From assembly GCF_016916835.1 (NCBI RefSeq), contig NZ_JAFFIX010000007.1:186001-250000 (forward strand): a stretch of 64,000 nucleotides of DNA, given 5' to 3'. This document shows, piece after piece, positions 18,900 to 27,102 of this stretch. Source of the stretch: Actinacidiphila bryophytorum. GTDB taxonomy: Bacteria; Actinomycetota; Actinomycetes; Streptomycetales; Streptomycetaceae. The translations under genes were made by a program, and so were the position numbers. Below the pieces are notes generated by a model, which was given only the letters and a program-made list of their open reading frames with translations, did no database searches and was not told the DNA's origin. Every line of letters begins with the position of its first letter. The stretch's first letter is position 1.

Positions 18900-19139
18900 G
18901 GCTTTCGCTCATTTCATCGTGCAGGTTGCGAGGTCGCCATTTGCCGATCAAACATCGGCGGACATCGGCTCCGTTCTCCCGCCGTCTCGTTCGACTCGCC
19001 ATACGCCTGGCCCAGGCAGCTGAATGGCATTCCCGACGGAACACTTGCGGCCTGGCCCGGAGAACCGCCCCAGGCCACCTGCCACAGCGACTGTAGCGAC
19101 CCCCTTAGTCCCCCGCTGGGCGACCGACGAGCGCTCTAG

Positions 19140-19158
19140 CCTCGAAGTTTCATGACGG
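19140..19158 (+). repeat. Left terminal inverted repeat of the IS1380 element
   Basis: CCTCGAAGTTTCATGACGG. It pairs with the reverse complement of 20782-20800 at 13 of 19 positions, with blocks CCTCG and TTTCA identical. The boundary was set by this match. Confidence 0.75.
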
Positions 19159-19301
19159 GCCGCCGACGGAGTCGGTGGCCCGTTTTCGCGCTGAGGGCTG
19201 AGGCGGGACAGCCCGGGGGCCCGAGTGTCGTCTCGGGGAGGACGCCGGGTTCCACTGCTCCCGGTGGTGAGGTGCTGTCGTAGGGACGGGGAATCCGCTG
19301 G

Positions 19302-20678
19302 TCAGGCGGGGTTCGGCAGGAGTGCGAGCCGTTCGAGTGCGGCGGTGATGTGGCTGGTCCAGGGCCAGTGCCGGGCAAGCCGGAGGATCCGCCGACGGCC
19401 GGTGGTGACGAGCTGTCCGGCCGCGGAGAACAGGCGAAGCCGCAGGCGTCGGGGCTCCCAGAGGCGGGCTTTGCCGGTCAGGGCGAGCATCGGCATCCAG
19501 GCCAGCAGGTCGAGAGCGATCTGCACGATCTCCAGCCAGACCCTGTTCTGGGCGGTGCGATGCAGGGGCAGGTTCCGCAGGCCGGTGGCCCGGGCGGCCC
19601 GGATGCGGTCCTCCACGCGGGCCCGCAGCCGGTGTCGCAGCTCGTGTTCGGCGATCGGCCGGCCGGCGGTGTTGGTCGCGAAACAGGTCAGCCTCATGCC
19701 GTCCGCGTCCGTGAGCCGCAGCTGGGCTCCGGGGTGGGGCCGTTCCTTGCGGACGATCAGCCGCATGCCCTCGGGCCAGCCGTCCAGGACGTCGCCGGTG
19801 AGCCCGGCGACCCAGGCCCCGTCCCGGACCTCGCCGTCCGCCTCGACGGCCGGCGTCCAGGCCGAGGCCGGAACGCGTAGGACATGCTGGTGGATCGCGT
19901 CGGTGATCACCATGCCGACCGAGTAGGACAGCCATCGCCCCCGCCGGTCGAGCCAGGCCACGAAGTCGTGGGTGCCGCCCGCGGAGTCCGTGCGGACCAG
20001 GGTCCGCCGCCCGCGCCGGTACTTCTTCGGTAGCCGGGCCAGGGCCAGTTGAGCGGTGGTGATGTGGTCGGCGGCGGTGTTCGATCCCGCGTTGCCCGGC
20101 CTGAGCAGGCCGGCGACGGGTTCTCCGGTGCTGCCAGGGCCGTGGTCGACGAACGCCATGAGCGGGTGATGGCCGTAGGTCCGCTTCCAGGTCGGGGCTG
20201 CGTCCTCCTTGTCGGAGTGCGCGATCACCAGCACCCCGTCGAGGTCTACGGTCACCGTCCCGTCCGCGTCGGGCGCCGCCTGGCCGGCCAACTGCCAGGC
20301 CCGCTGGCGGGCTTGGGCCCGCGTGGAACGGATGGCCTGCAGGGCCTTCTCGCCGGAGGCGGCGAGGGTGTCGATCAGGCGGGAGACCGTCGGGTCGGAG
20401 GCGACCGGTCCGAACACGGCCGGCTCGGCCCGCAGCATGCCGACATCTGCCAGGCAGTCCCCACCCAGCGCAACCGCCAGCGCGGCATCCAGCAGGATCT
20501 TGCCCGGGTCGTGAACGGCCCGCGGCTTCCGCCAGGGCGACAGTGCCGCGGATATCGCCTGGTCAAGGCCGCTCTTGCGGACCGTCTCGACCAGCAGCAC
20601 GCTCCCGGCCTGCGAGACCACGGCCCGACCGCCGCCGTCGGTGCGGACACGCGGGTAGGACCCGATAGGCTTCTTCAC
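19302..20678 (-). CDS. IS1380-family transposase
   Basis: The 458-residue DDE transposase matches the IS1380 family. It has the VTVDLDGVLVIAHSDKEDA block (first catalytic Asp, quoted in part), the TWKRTYGHHPLMAF stretch, VRTDSAGGTHDFVAWL (second Asp), and the C-terminal ARVEDRIRAAR region followed by NLPLHR..QNRVWLEIV. The length is normal for the family and the frame is unbroken. The start is GTG, preceded by AAGGAAAG and a hairpin arm. The enzyme cuts and joins the element ends. Confidence 0.93.
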   Translation of the reverse strand: MKKPIGSYPRVRTDGGGRAVVSQAGSVLLVETVRKSGLDQAISAALSPWRKPRAVHDPGKILLDAALAVALGGDCLADVGMLRAEPAVFGPVASDPTVSRLIDTLAASGEKALQAIRSTRAQARQRAWQLAGQAAPDADGTVTVDLDGVLVIAHSDKEDAAPTWKRTYGHHPLMAFVDHGPGSTGEPVAGLLRPGNAGSNTAADHITTAQLALARLPKKYRRGRRTLVRTDSAGGTHDFVAWLDRRGRWLSYSVGMVITDAIHQHVLRVPASAWTPAVEADGEVRDGAWVAGLTGDVLDGWPEGMRLIVRKERPHPGAQLRLTDADGMRLTCFATNTAGRPIAEHELRHRLRARVEDRIRAARATGLRNLPLHRTAQNRVWLEIVQIALDLLAWMPMLALTGKARLWEPRRLRLRLFSAAGQLVTTGRRRILRLARHWPWTSHITAALERLALLPNPA

Positions 20679-20679
20679 C

Positions 20680-20754
20680 CGGAGAGTGCTTCTTTCCTTG
20701 CGCCGACACGGACCCTAGACAAGTCCCATCGTTGCAGTTCAGGAGCACTCTCCG
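20680..20754 (-). promoter_or_regulatory. Hairpin in the transposase leader
   Basis: A perfect 11-bp inverted repeat, CGGAGAGTGCT at 20680-20690 and AGCACTCTCCG at 20744-20754, spans the leader of the transposase mRNA. One arm sits directly before the GTG start and next to the ribosome site. Folding would hinder initiation, as in other insertion sequences that avoid translation from read-through transcripts. Confidence 0.5.
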
Positions 20755-20781
20755 CTTATTTGATCAAGCCTCGGACAGACC

Positions 20782-20800
20782 TCCTCGTGAAAGCGCGAGG
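20782..20800 (-). repeat. Right terminal inverted repeat of the IS1380 element
   Basis: On the minus strand it reads CCTCGCGCTTTCACGAGGA. It matches the left repeat at 13 of 19 positions and ends directly at the stop codon of the adjacent gene. Confidence 0.75.
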
Positions 20801-21304
20801 CTAACTCCGGTCGGCCTTGCGGGCCTTGGCCCGCCAGTCCGCGAGGCGCTCGCGGAAGCTGCGGATGACGTCCGCGTGATCGGCGCCCGAACGGACTCCG
20901 GTCACCTCGGCGACACGCTCGAAGTAGGCGACCGCCTCGGCGATCTGGCCCGCCTCGCCCAGAGAGCGGGCGGTGCGGAGGAGCACCGCGTGCGCCCCCG
21001 ACTGGTAGAGGGCGCTCTCGGCGACGCGGGTCAACGCCTCGGTGTTCGAGCGCAGTGCCTGCGCGAGGTCGGTGTCCGATTCGCCCTCCGGCCAGGCCGC
21101 GAGCAGGGCGTCGGCCGTGATGCGGGCAAGCGCGTCCTGGGCTGACGCCACCGCCACCGTCCTACCGGTCCTGGCCGCAGAGGGGCGCGCCAAGGTGGAT
21201 GGGCCTTGACCCCTGACCTGGCCCGTTGCGGTTTGCCTGCGTTGGGTTGCGACGGTCGCAATCGACTGTCCTGCGGACTGTGCGCGGACTCCTCGGTTCG
21301 TCAA
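20801..21304 (-). pseudogene. C-terminal fragment of a TPR-type protein (5' end unclear)
   Basis: The reading frame gives 167 residues from a TTG. Only the last 110 or so look like protein: helical repeats such as ALTRVAESALYQSGAHAVLL and SLGEAGQIAEAVAYFERVAE, then HADVIRSFRERLADWRAKA. The ending is typical of the C-terminus of longer Streptomyces TPR regulators. The first 50 residues (QSAGQSIATVATQRRQTA...) look like translated noncoding DNA and overlap a repeat and an IS5 scrap. The gene is probably truncated at its 5' end by rearrangement. The IS1380 element joins exactly at its TAG stop. It has no known function. Confidence 0.55.
21273..21290 (+). repeat. 18-bp direct repeat, copy 1
   Basis: GCGGACTGTGCGCGGACT matches 29497-29514 at 17 of 18 positions in the same orientation. 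The second copy lies just after the recombinase remnant. The two copies bracket about 8.2 kb. Confidence 0.6.
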
Positions 21305-21391
21305 CGCCCGTCTCGGCCGTCTGAGTTATCCGATGCTGCGTGGGCGGTCATCGAGTCGCTGCTTCCGGCTCTGGACCGGGCCGGGCCGCCA
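21299..21391 (+). pseudogene. IS5-type (DUF4096) transposase N-terminal scrap
   Basis: About 31 residues read RQRPSRPSELSDAAWAVIES followed by LLPALDRAGPP. This is the characteristic N-terminal helix of IS5-family transposases. No further transposase follows in any frame, so it is a short relic marking past insertion and deletion at this junction. Confidence 0.75.
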
Positions 21392-21487
21392 GCCTTCCCG
21401 GTCACGGCCTGCACCCGCAACGCCTGCACCACCACGCGCACCCGTTATCACACGTCCGGCCTACCAGCTAGAACAGCCTGCGCCCGA

Positions 21488-22447
21488 CTACACCACGGCA
21501 GGCAGCTCGGTGTGGAGGCGCACCATGGTTCCCTTGTCGGGAGTGGAGCGGATCTGGACGAGGTCGCAGAGCTGATGGACGAGCCACAGGCCGCGTCCGC
21601 CTAGCTGCCTCGGACTCGGGCGAGTGCGTCCGGCAAGAGGGTCGGTGAAATGTCCTGCGTCGTGAAAGTCGCACACCAGCCAGGTGTGCTGGTTCCATGC
21701 GCGTAGTATCCCTCGGCCGCCGCCATGCCGGATGCTGTTGGTGGCCACCTCGGTGGCTGCCAGGCACAACTCGCTGAGTCGCCGCCCCGTCAGGCCGGAG
21801 AGTTCGGCGCATGCGACGATCTTGTCGCGCATGGCGCCCAGGTCACCGCTGGTGTAGGCGAACTCCTCGAACCGTTCCAGGGGCAGGGAGAGCTCGGAGC
21901 ACGCATAGGGCGCTTGCGAGTCGTATTCCTCGCAAGGCACGGTGCGGCCTTGGCTGCGCACCTCGGGATGGCAGCGGGCCATCTCCTCCAGCTCGGCGTC
22001 GTCGTGGTCCAGGTCATACGGGCACAGCAGCCACCAGGCAGGGCCTTGAGCGAAGACTTTGTTGAGCAACCACTCGTGGTAGCGCAGCTCATCGGCTTCA
22101 GCAGGGGTGCGCACGGTGTCCCAGGGGGATTCACCGATGCCGCGTACCGGCCGCCCGTGCGCGACGTGTTCGCTGATCCACTCCTGCCAGGCCGCAATGT
22201 GCCGGCCCGGGTAATGGGCCACGCTGCTGGTGTCGACGTAACGGACCGCGTCGTCCTCGCGGATCTCGGTACGCAGCATGGACGCCTTGTCCGGTGGGAC
22301 GGCCACCACGACGGCCTCGCCGATCTCCAATGCGTCCTGGATGAAGCTCATCGTGCCCTCGACGAACTCGTCTCTGCCGCGGTACGGGTACAGCTCATGT
22401 CGGTACCCGTTGCCCGTGGTGCCCGGGCTGGGCAGAGGGGAAGTCAT
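21488..22447 (-). CDS. MEDS sensory domain / RsbW-like ATPase anti-sigma protein
   Basis: The 319-residue cytoplasmic protein has an N-terminal MEDS (DcmR-type sensory) domain of about 190 residues (YRGRDEFVEGTMSFIQDALE, VVAVPP and GESPWD blocks). A C-terminal HATPase_c domain of the RsbW/SpoIIAB kind follows, with N box TEVATNSIRHG and G box GGRGLWLVHQL. Such proteins bind and inhibit a sigma factor or phosphorylate a STAS antagonist on serine. The ATG overlaps the stop of the STAS gene upstream (ATGA), giving a kinase-antagonist pair. The longer frame extending upstream was rejected because it reads through the STAS gene out of frame. The target sigma factor is not encoded nearby. Confidence 0.85.
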   Translation of the reverse strand: MTSPLPSPGTTGNGYRHELYPYRGRDEFVEGTMSFIQDALEIGEAVVVAVPPDKASMLRTEIREDDAVRYVDTSSVAHYPGRHIAAWQEWISEHVAHGRPVRGIGESPWDTVRTPAEADELRYHEWLLNKVFAQGPAWWLLCPYDLDHDDAELEEMARCHPEVRSQGRTVPCEEYDSQAPYACSELSLPLERFEEFAYTSGDLGAMRDKIVACAELSGLTGRRLSELCLAATEVATNSIRHGGGRGILRAWNQHTWLVCDFHDAGHFTDPLAGRTRPSPRQLGGRGLWLVHQLCDLVQIRSTPDKGTMVRLHTELPAVV

Positions 22448-22707
22448 GGCGTCATCACCACCGGGGAATCGGGAGTCGCGAAGCCGGACAGCTCCCAGGC
22501 CGACCGCACGGTCTCGTTGGCGCCTTCCAGGACGACCTTGCGGTGCGGCAGGTTTCTGATGGCGCGCGCCGACACGGTCGTGCCGACGGCGCCGAGGAAC
22601 GCGAGCTCGCGGCAGGACAGCCGCACGCTCACCTGCTGGGCGAGCAAGGTGCAGACGATCGCCTCGAAGACCGCAACGCCGTCGCTGCCGATGATTCCAT
22701 TGACCAT
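22444..22707 (-). CDS. STAS-domain anti-sigma factor antagonist (short)
   Basis: The 87-residue protein is a minimal STAS domain: a first strand around VAVFEAIVC, RLSCRELAFLGAVGTTV as the conserved helix-1 region, then RKVVLEGANETVRSAWELSGF. The usual DSxG phosphoserine motif is replaced by LGAVGTTV, so phosphorylation, if any, would fall on a Thr. It is first in a two-gene unit with the MEDS/HATPase protein and presumably binds it. A TPR gene relic lies divergently upstream. Confidence 0.78.
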   Translation of the reverse strand: MVNGIIGSDGVAVFEAIVCTLLAQQVSVRLSCRELAFLGAVGTTVSARAIRNLPHRKVVLEGANETVRSAWELSGFATPDSPVVMTP

Positions 22708-22779
22708 CCATCCTTTTTACCCGCGCGGTATATATGGAGAGTCGGTGACATGGAGCGGTTGCCCGGGTGGTGAGGATGC

Positions 22780-23240
22780 ATGCAACTGATCCGCTCCACA
22801 GTGGGCGGAGCCCAGTTCTCGGCTCTCATCGAGCGCCTGGAATGGCTCGGCCGCCTGCTCGCGGAGACCGGGCGTGTGGACGAGGCCGTGGACAGCTGGA
22901 GGGAGGCGGTCGATCTCCGCAGGGCGTCGTTCTCCCTCGGCCGGGCGGTCGACGGCGCGCGTCCAGCGAGCGTCCAGGAGGACATCGCGCAGGCAGTCGC
23001 GGAGTGCGGGGGCCATGATGAGGCACATGAGCCCGCGAAGGACAGCGTCCTGCTCCACCGTTTCTGACGGACGCCAACCCTTCGGGGTTCGGTGAGGACC
23101 TCGCGAGCGCCGTGTACGACTTGGCTCTCCATCCCTCCCGGGCCGGGCGAGTAGAGGAGGCGGTTGGCTTCCAGCGACAGGCGGCTGAGCATGCCGGCCG
23201 GAGCGTGCCGGTGGCACCGGGATGCCGCCGGCCGGGGGAA
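22780..23240 (+). pseudogene. TPR protein gene broken by a frameshift
   Basis: The ATG at 22780 has GAGG five bases upstream. It opens 95 residues of TPR character (LIERLEWLGRLLAETGRVDE, then a degenerate repeat AVAECGGHDEAHEPAKDSVL LHRF) and stops at 23067. The next frame at once continues the same kind of repeat: LTDANPSGFGEDLASAVYDL, then SRAGRVEEAVGFQRQAA. The natural junction would be HR-LTDANPS, so a small indel near 23063 broke the gene. Beyond about 23240 all frames degenerate. It is probably a relic of a large TPR regulator with no current function. Confidence 0.6.
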
Positions 23241-23389
23241 GAAGCGCCGCTGGCTGCGAGCGACAGCCTCAAGGGCCGGCCCGACGCGATCGGGACGGCC
23301 CGGCCGCAGGCGGTGACGCAGACCTGCATCGTCCACCTGCTGCGTGCGTCGTCCCGCTGCGCGGGCCGCACCGTCGGCCGGACAGACCC

Positions 23390-24562
23390 TCACGTGGGGC
23401 TGGTACGGCCGTGCCAGTCCAGGCAGACCACCAGGGCATCGTCTTCCGCGTCCGCATCACGGTAGGCGGCCAGCTCACGCAGGACCGCACCGGGGACGTC
23501 GGCTGCTGCCAGCAGTCCGGCCGCAGTGATCGCCCGGGACAGCGCCTGCTTCTCGTAGGCCTCTCCGGCCGGGGATGATGCCGCGTACACACCGTCACTG
23601 ACGAAGATCAGACGGTCACCGGGAAGTACCCTGAACTCCTGCAGCACGTACTCCGTCTGGTCGAACATCCCCAGCGGTAGCTGCGCCTCGAACGGGACGC
23701 GTTCGACGCTCTTGTCGCGCTGGCGCCACAGCTGCGGTGAACCCGCGTCCACTACCTGGACGTGACCGGTGGCCAGGTCGAAGGAGAGCAGCAGTGTGGA
23801 GACATGCGCGCTGCCGCCATGCTCGGCGTACAGAGCCTGGTCGGCGAGGGCGGCCTGGTCGGCGATCCCGATACCGGCACGACGCGCGTTGCGCAGGGCG
23901 TTGACAGCAAGGTTGGTCAACAGGGAGGCCTCGATGCCCTCGCCCATGCCGTTGGTGATGGTCAGGGTGAGGTTCTCAGCGGTGCTCGCCCAGTCGAAGT
24001 TGTCGCCTCGGATGGCGTAGGCGGGCTCCAGCTGCGCACCGATGGAGTATTCGGTGCGGGCGCACGCGCGGGCGGGCAGCAACTGCCATTGCATTTCGGC
24101 AGCCAGCGTGAGGCGGTTGACGCGCCGGGCTTGCAGGTACACGTCGGTGTCGCGTTCTGCGACCAAAATCTCGTGGCCCAGGAGCCCGGCGATGTCGACG
24201 AGGTCGCGGACTGCGACCGCGGTGCAGTGAGAAGGCGTCAAACGGACCGTCAGAACGCCCAGCCGGTCACCACGCACAGTCACCGGCAGGTGAAGAGCGA
24301 TCAGGTCGTCCGCTGCTGAGATCTCCTGCTGCGGTTCCTGACTGCCGAAGGCCCGGCCCTGCACGCTGGACCGGGTCGACACGGCGACAGCGGTGTGCGG
24401 CAGGGCAGTGACCGGCTGTAGCACGGACTGGCTGTAGTCAGCCATCAGCAGATCCACCGCGTGCGCGCCGTAGTGCGCGGCCAGCACGGAGCGAACCACA
24501 TCCAGGAGGGCGTGCGGAGCTGCGGTTCGCAGAGCGCGTTCGACGGACAGGAAATTCGTCAT
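23390..24562 (-). CDS. GAF / SpoIIE-type PP2C phosphatase with altered metal site
   Basis: The 390-residue protein has an N-terminal GAF-like domain (about 15-135), a linker with LAAEMQWQLLPA (the usual RsbU-type helix), and a C-terminal SpoIIE domain. RGDNFDW (186-191) supplies two metal-site acids and AEDDALVV near the end supplies another. In the central motif, usually D-x-x-G-H-G, this protein reads NGMGEG with N204 in place of Asp, so the phosphatase may be weak or regulatory. Related enzymes dephosphorylate STAS proteins to free a sigma factor. The start was set at ATG 24562 because the upstream extension is low-complexity Arg-rich sequence. It lies among partner-switching genes and may act on either STAS protein. 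Confidence 0.82.
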   Translation of the reverse strand: MTNFLSVERALRTAAPHALLDVVRSVLAAHYGAHAVDLLMADYSQSVLQPVTALPHTAVAVSTRSSVQGRAFGSQEPQQEISAADDLIALHLPVTVRGDRLGVLTVRLTPSHCTAVAVRDLVDIAGLLGHEILVAERDTDVYLQARRVNRLTLAAEMQWQLLPARACARTEYSIGAQLEPAYAIRGDNFDWASTAENLTLTITNGMGEGIEASLLTNLAVNALRNARRAGIGIADQAALADQALYAEHGGSAHVSTLLLSFDLATGHVQVVDAGSPQLWRQRDKSVERVPFEAQLPLGMFDQTEYVLQEFRVLPGDRLIFVSDGVYAASSPAGEAYEKQALSRAITAAGLLAAADVPGAVLRELAAYRDADAEDDALVVCLDWHGRTSPT

Positions 24563-25458
24563 GGGTGGATTCAGGCTTCTCTCGGCAATGTGCCACGGGC
24601 GTTTTTTTCGTGGCCACAGCGGGCAAGGGTGGGAGCGGCGGGACCGAAATCCGGCCGCACCAGGTGTCACGTAGGAACGATGCTTCCGCGTGCGCACTCC
24701 CCCAATGAGATACGGGCAGCTCAGGCCGCCGGAACGTTGGCGGAATGGCTGGAAGTGCTCCGAGGCGGGGTCGGACGCCGCAATTTCGGGTTCGCTGTCT
24801 CCCTCGCAGCTGCGCACCGAGAGACTATTCGAGGGGCTGCCGCTCGAACGAAGCCCCCGCCCGGTCAGTGAACGCGAGGTGGAGCTGCGCCTGACCGCCC
24901 TCGGGCGCGCCCCTTCCCCCTCCAGGACCCCGCGACGGAACCCTCATAGCCACGCTCGCATCCGTTCCGCCCTCGACTTCGCGTCCGTATCACCGTTCAC
25001 ATGGTCGAATCATTGTGCGATACGGCGCGCGCGGTGGCCGTCCGCAGCGCGAAGTCGCCGTCAAACCGTTGCCATAGGGAAACTACAGGGCTGGCGTGGC
25101 GAGCCCGGCCGCACCCGCGGCCACGTTCACACGCCCGGACTGCGGGGTTCATCACCCCGCCTGCGGCGTACAGGGCAGCCCACCGGCGCAGTGGACACAG
25201 GTCCGCCACCGGCGTGCCCGCCACGAGAGAACGGCACGCAGTGGCCCAGAGGAGCCAGCGGCGGATCGTACACCCCTGAGGTGCGCGGGCGAAGATCGGG
25301 CGACGCGCGGGGGCCGAGACGAAACGAACACGCCCGCTCTTACCTTGGGCACTGACGGGAGCCGGTTGCCAGAGAGGCACCCCGTAGGCAATATTTGCCT
25401 CACGGCAACTATCTTCGAGTTGATGAGGTGAGGGATTCGCCCAGCGAGTCCTCAGCAA
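24563..25458. other. 896-bp stretch without a convincing gene
   Basis: It lies between divergent SpoIIE-type phosphatase genes. The open frames here are Arg/Pro/Ser-rich and show no family resemblance, codon periodicity or good start signals. The right end holds an AT-richer segment with the GGCAA/TTGCC repeats. It may be degenerate coding DNA or long divergent leaders. Confidence 0.5.
25387..25408. promoter_or_regulatory. Overlapping GGCAA/TTGCC palindromes, possible MarR operator
   Basis: GGCAA at 25387-25391, TTGCC at 25395-25399 and GGCAA at 25404-25408 form two overlapping inverted repeats in one of the few AT-richer spots, 50 bases before the PAS-GAF-SpoIIE start. MarR-family proteins bind TTGC-type palindromes, and a marR-like gene ends this operon, so autoregulation is plausible. 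Confidence 0.4.
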
Positions 25459-27102
25459 TTGGTCTCCCCCGAAGCGCACAGCGACAGCACCACAGAGCCC
25501 GGCTCCCCCTGGGACGGGGCTCCGTATCCTGTCCTGCTCACTGACGTCCAGGGCATGGTCGTGCTGAGCAACGCTGCCGCAGCCGTCCTCCTGCCCGCTG
25601 CCCGGCCCGGCGCGCGACTCAAGGATGTGGCGCCTGCGTGGCTCTCCGCGGCACACGACGTTCTGCGTACTCCCGGCCTCGAGGCGAGCAGGCCTTTGTC
25701 GGGCGTGATGGGGGCTCGCAGTTTCGAGGCGCATCCCAGCGTGCAGGCTGACGGGTCCGTGGTGTGGTGGCTGGTGGATGACACCGACCACCGGTTGGTA
25801 CGTGAAGCCCTGACCGTGGAGCGGGAGCGGACCGCATTCTTGGCGGAGGCGTCCAACATGCTTCTTTCCTCGCTCAATCTGGGACGCTGTATGGGTGTGA
25901 CCGCACAGCTGGCCGCCGAGTATCTCGCCGACGCGGCGCTGGTGGTTGCACCCTCGCGCGGACGGCGGATGCCGGTGGTGACCTCCCTTCGTGGTGCCAG
26001 CCCCACCACGAAGCACGAGGCCGCCGATCCGAACGACGTGCCGGGCCTGAGCGAGGCCCTGCGGGGCTTTCCTCCGGTGCCCTCACGCTGGATCGACCCC
26101 GGCGGCGCCCCCCGGTGGATGGTGCCCGAGGACTTCGGTCCGGTCGGCTCGATAGTGATCACCCCGCTGCCCGGGCATGGCGTCCCGGCCGGCGCACTCA
26201 TCCTGCTGCGCCGTTCCGACACCATGGCCTTCACCCAGAACGAGGAAGTCTTCGCCCAGTTGTTCGCGGCCAGAGCCGGAGCGGCCATGTCAGCCGCCCG
26301 CCTGTACGCGGAACAGGCCGCGATCACGGACGTGCTGATGCAAGAGCTGCTGCCGCCCACGCTGCACCAGATCTGCGGCATCGACTTCGCCGGCGGCTAC
26401 CGGCCATCGGCCGATCACGAACGTGTCGGCGGGGACTTCTATGACGTTCACCCTGCCGCGGTCGAGGGCGAAGCCTCACTCGTGGCGCTCGGCGACGTCT
26501 GCGGCAAGGGCCTGGAAGCCGCCGTTCTGACCGGGAAGATCCGCAACACGCTGCAGGCCCTGCTGCCTATGGCCGATGACCACCAGCGGATGATCAGCCT
26601 GCTGAACACGGCGCTGCTGACCTCGCACCACACGCGGTTCGCAACGCTGGTCCTGGCCTCCGCCGTGCGCAACGGCAGTGACGTGGAGTTGAGGCTGACC
26701 AGCGCAGGCCATCCGCCCCCACTGATCCTTCGCAAGAACGGCACCGTCGAGGAGGCCGACACCAGCGGCACTCTGGTGGGGGCACTACCTCACGCCACGG
26801 CCCGTACCGCTGCTCTGACGCTTTCCCCTGGGGAGTCCTGCGTCCTGTACACGGACGGAATCACCGAAGCCAAGGGCGGCCTCACCGGCGATTCGCAGTT
26901 CGGAGAAGATCGTTTGAAGCGGGCGCTGGGGCAGTGCGGGGGCATGCCGGCCGAGAGCATAGTGGAACATGTCCAGATGCTCGCTGCCCAATGGGTCGGG
27001 CACCGCCCCCACGACGATATGGCCGTCGTCGTGATCGCCGCTCCCCGAACCCACCACCTCACCGCGGTCAGCGGCCATACCCGGGGCAGGTTCACTTCGT
27101 GA
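25459..27102 (+). CDS. PAS-GAF-SpoIIE (RsbU-like) PP2C phosphatase
   Basis: The 547-residue soluble sensor phosphatase has a PAS-like domain (about 20-110), a GAF domain (about 128-280) and a SpoIIE catalytic domain (about 305-530). The PP2C metal ligands look intact: RVGGDFYD (D326, D329), LGDVCGKG (D346), LYTDGI and PHDDMAVV. It should dephosphorylate a serine-phosphorylated STAS protein, most likely the one encoded two genes downstream. The start is a TTG: an in-frame TGA at 25429-25431 closes the frame above it, and the first ATG falls inside the PAS domain. Its stop overlaps the ATG of the cobalamin-binding gene. PAS and GAF ligands are unknown. Confidence 0.87.
   Translation: MVSPEAHSDSTTEPGSPWDGAPYPVLLTDVQGMVVLSNAAAAVLLPAARPGARLKDVAPAWLSAAHDVLRTPGLEASRPLSGVMGARSFEAHPSVQADGSVVWWLVDDTDHRLVREALTVERERTAFLAEASNMLLSSLNLGRCMGVTAQLAAEYLADAALVVAPSRGRRMPVVTSLRGASPTTKHEAADPNDVPGLSEALRGFPPVPSRWIDPGGAPRWMVPEDFGPVGSIVITPLPGHGVPAGALILLRRSDTMAFTQNEEVFAQLFAARAGAAMSAARLYAEQAAITDVLMQELLPPTLHQICGIDFAGGYRPSADHERVGGDFYDVHPAAVEGEASLVALGDVCGKGLEAAVLTGKIRNTLQALLPMADDHQRMISLLNTALLTSHHTRFATLVLASAVRNGSDVELRLTSAGHPPPLILRKNGTVEEADTSGTLVGALPHATARTAALTLSPGESCVLYTDGITEAKGGLTGDSQFGEDRLKRALGQCGGMPAESIVEHVQMLAAQWVGHRPHDDMAVVVIAAPRTHHLTAVSGHTRGRFTS

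Larger units (their letters stand above)
19140..20800 (-). mobile_element. IS1380-family insertion sequence, apparently complete
   Basis: The element is about 1.66 kb and encodes one transposase on the minus strand, bounded by imperfect 19-bp terminal inverted repeats (13/19 matching). Immediate flanks are CTAG on the left and CTAA on the right, compatible with a four-base target duplication that has one mismatch. The right end abuts the stop codon TAG of the neighbouring minus-strand gene. The transposase frame is intact, so it may still be mobile. Confidence 0.85.

Noticed and set aside
18496..19044. 182-residue minus-strand frame over the small secreted protein
   Set aside because: It is Arg/Thr/Ser-rich in the third frame. 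The signal peptide and Cys-containing part lie in the other two frames.
24690..25355. 221-residue plus-strand frame between the two phosphatase genes
   Set aside because: Composition is Arg/Pro/Ser-rich throughout, without strands, helices or motifs, and no ribosome site was seen.
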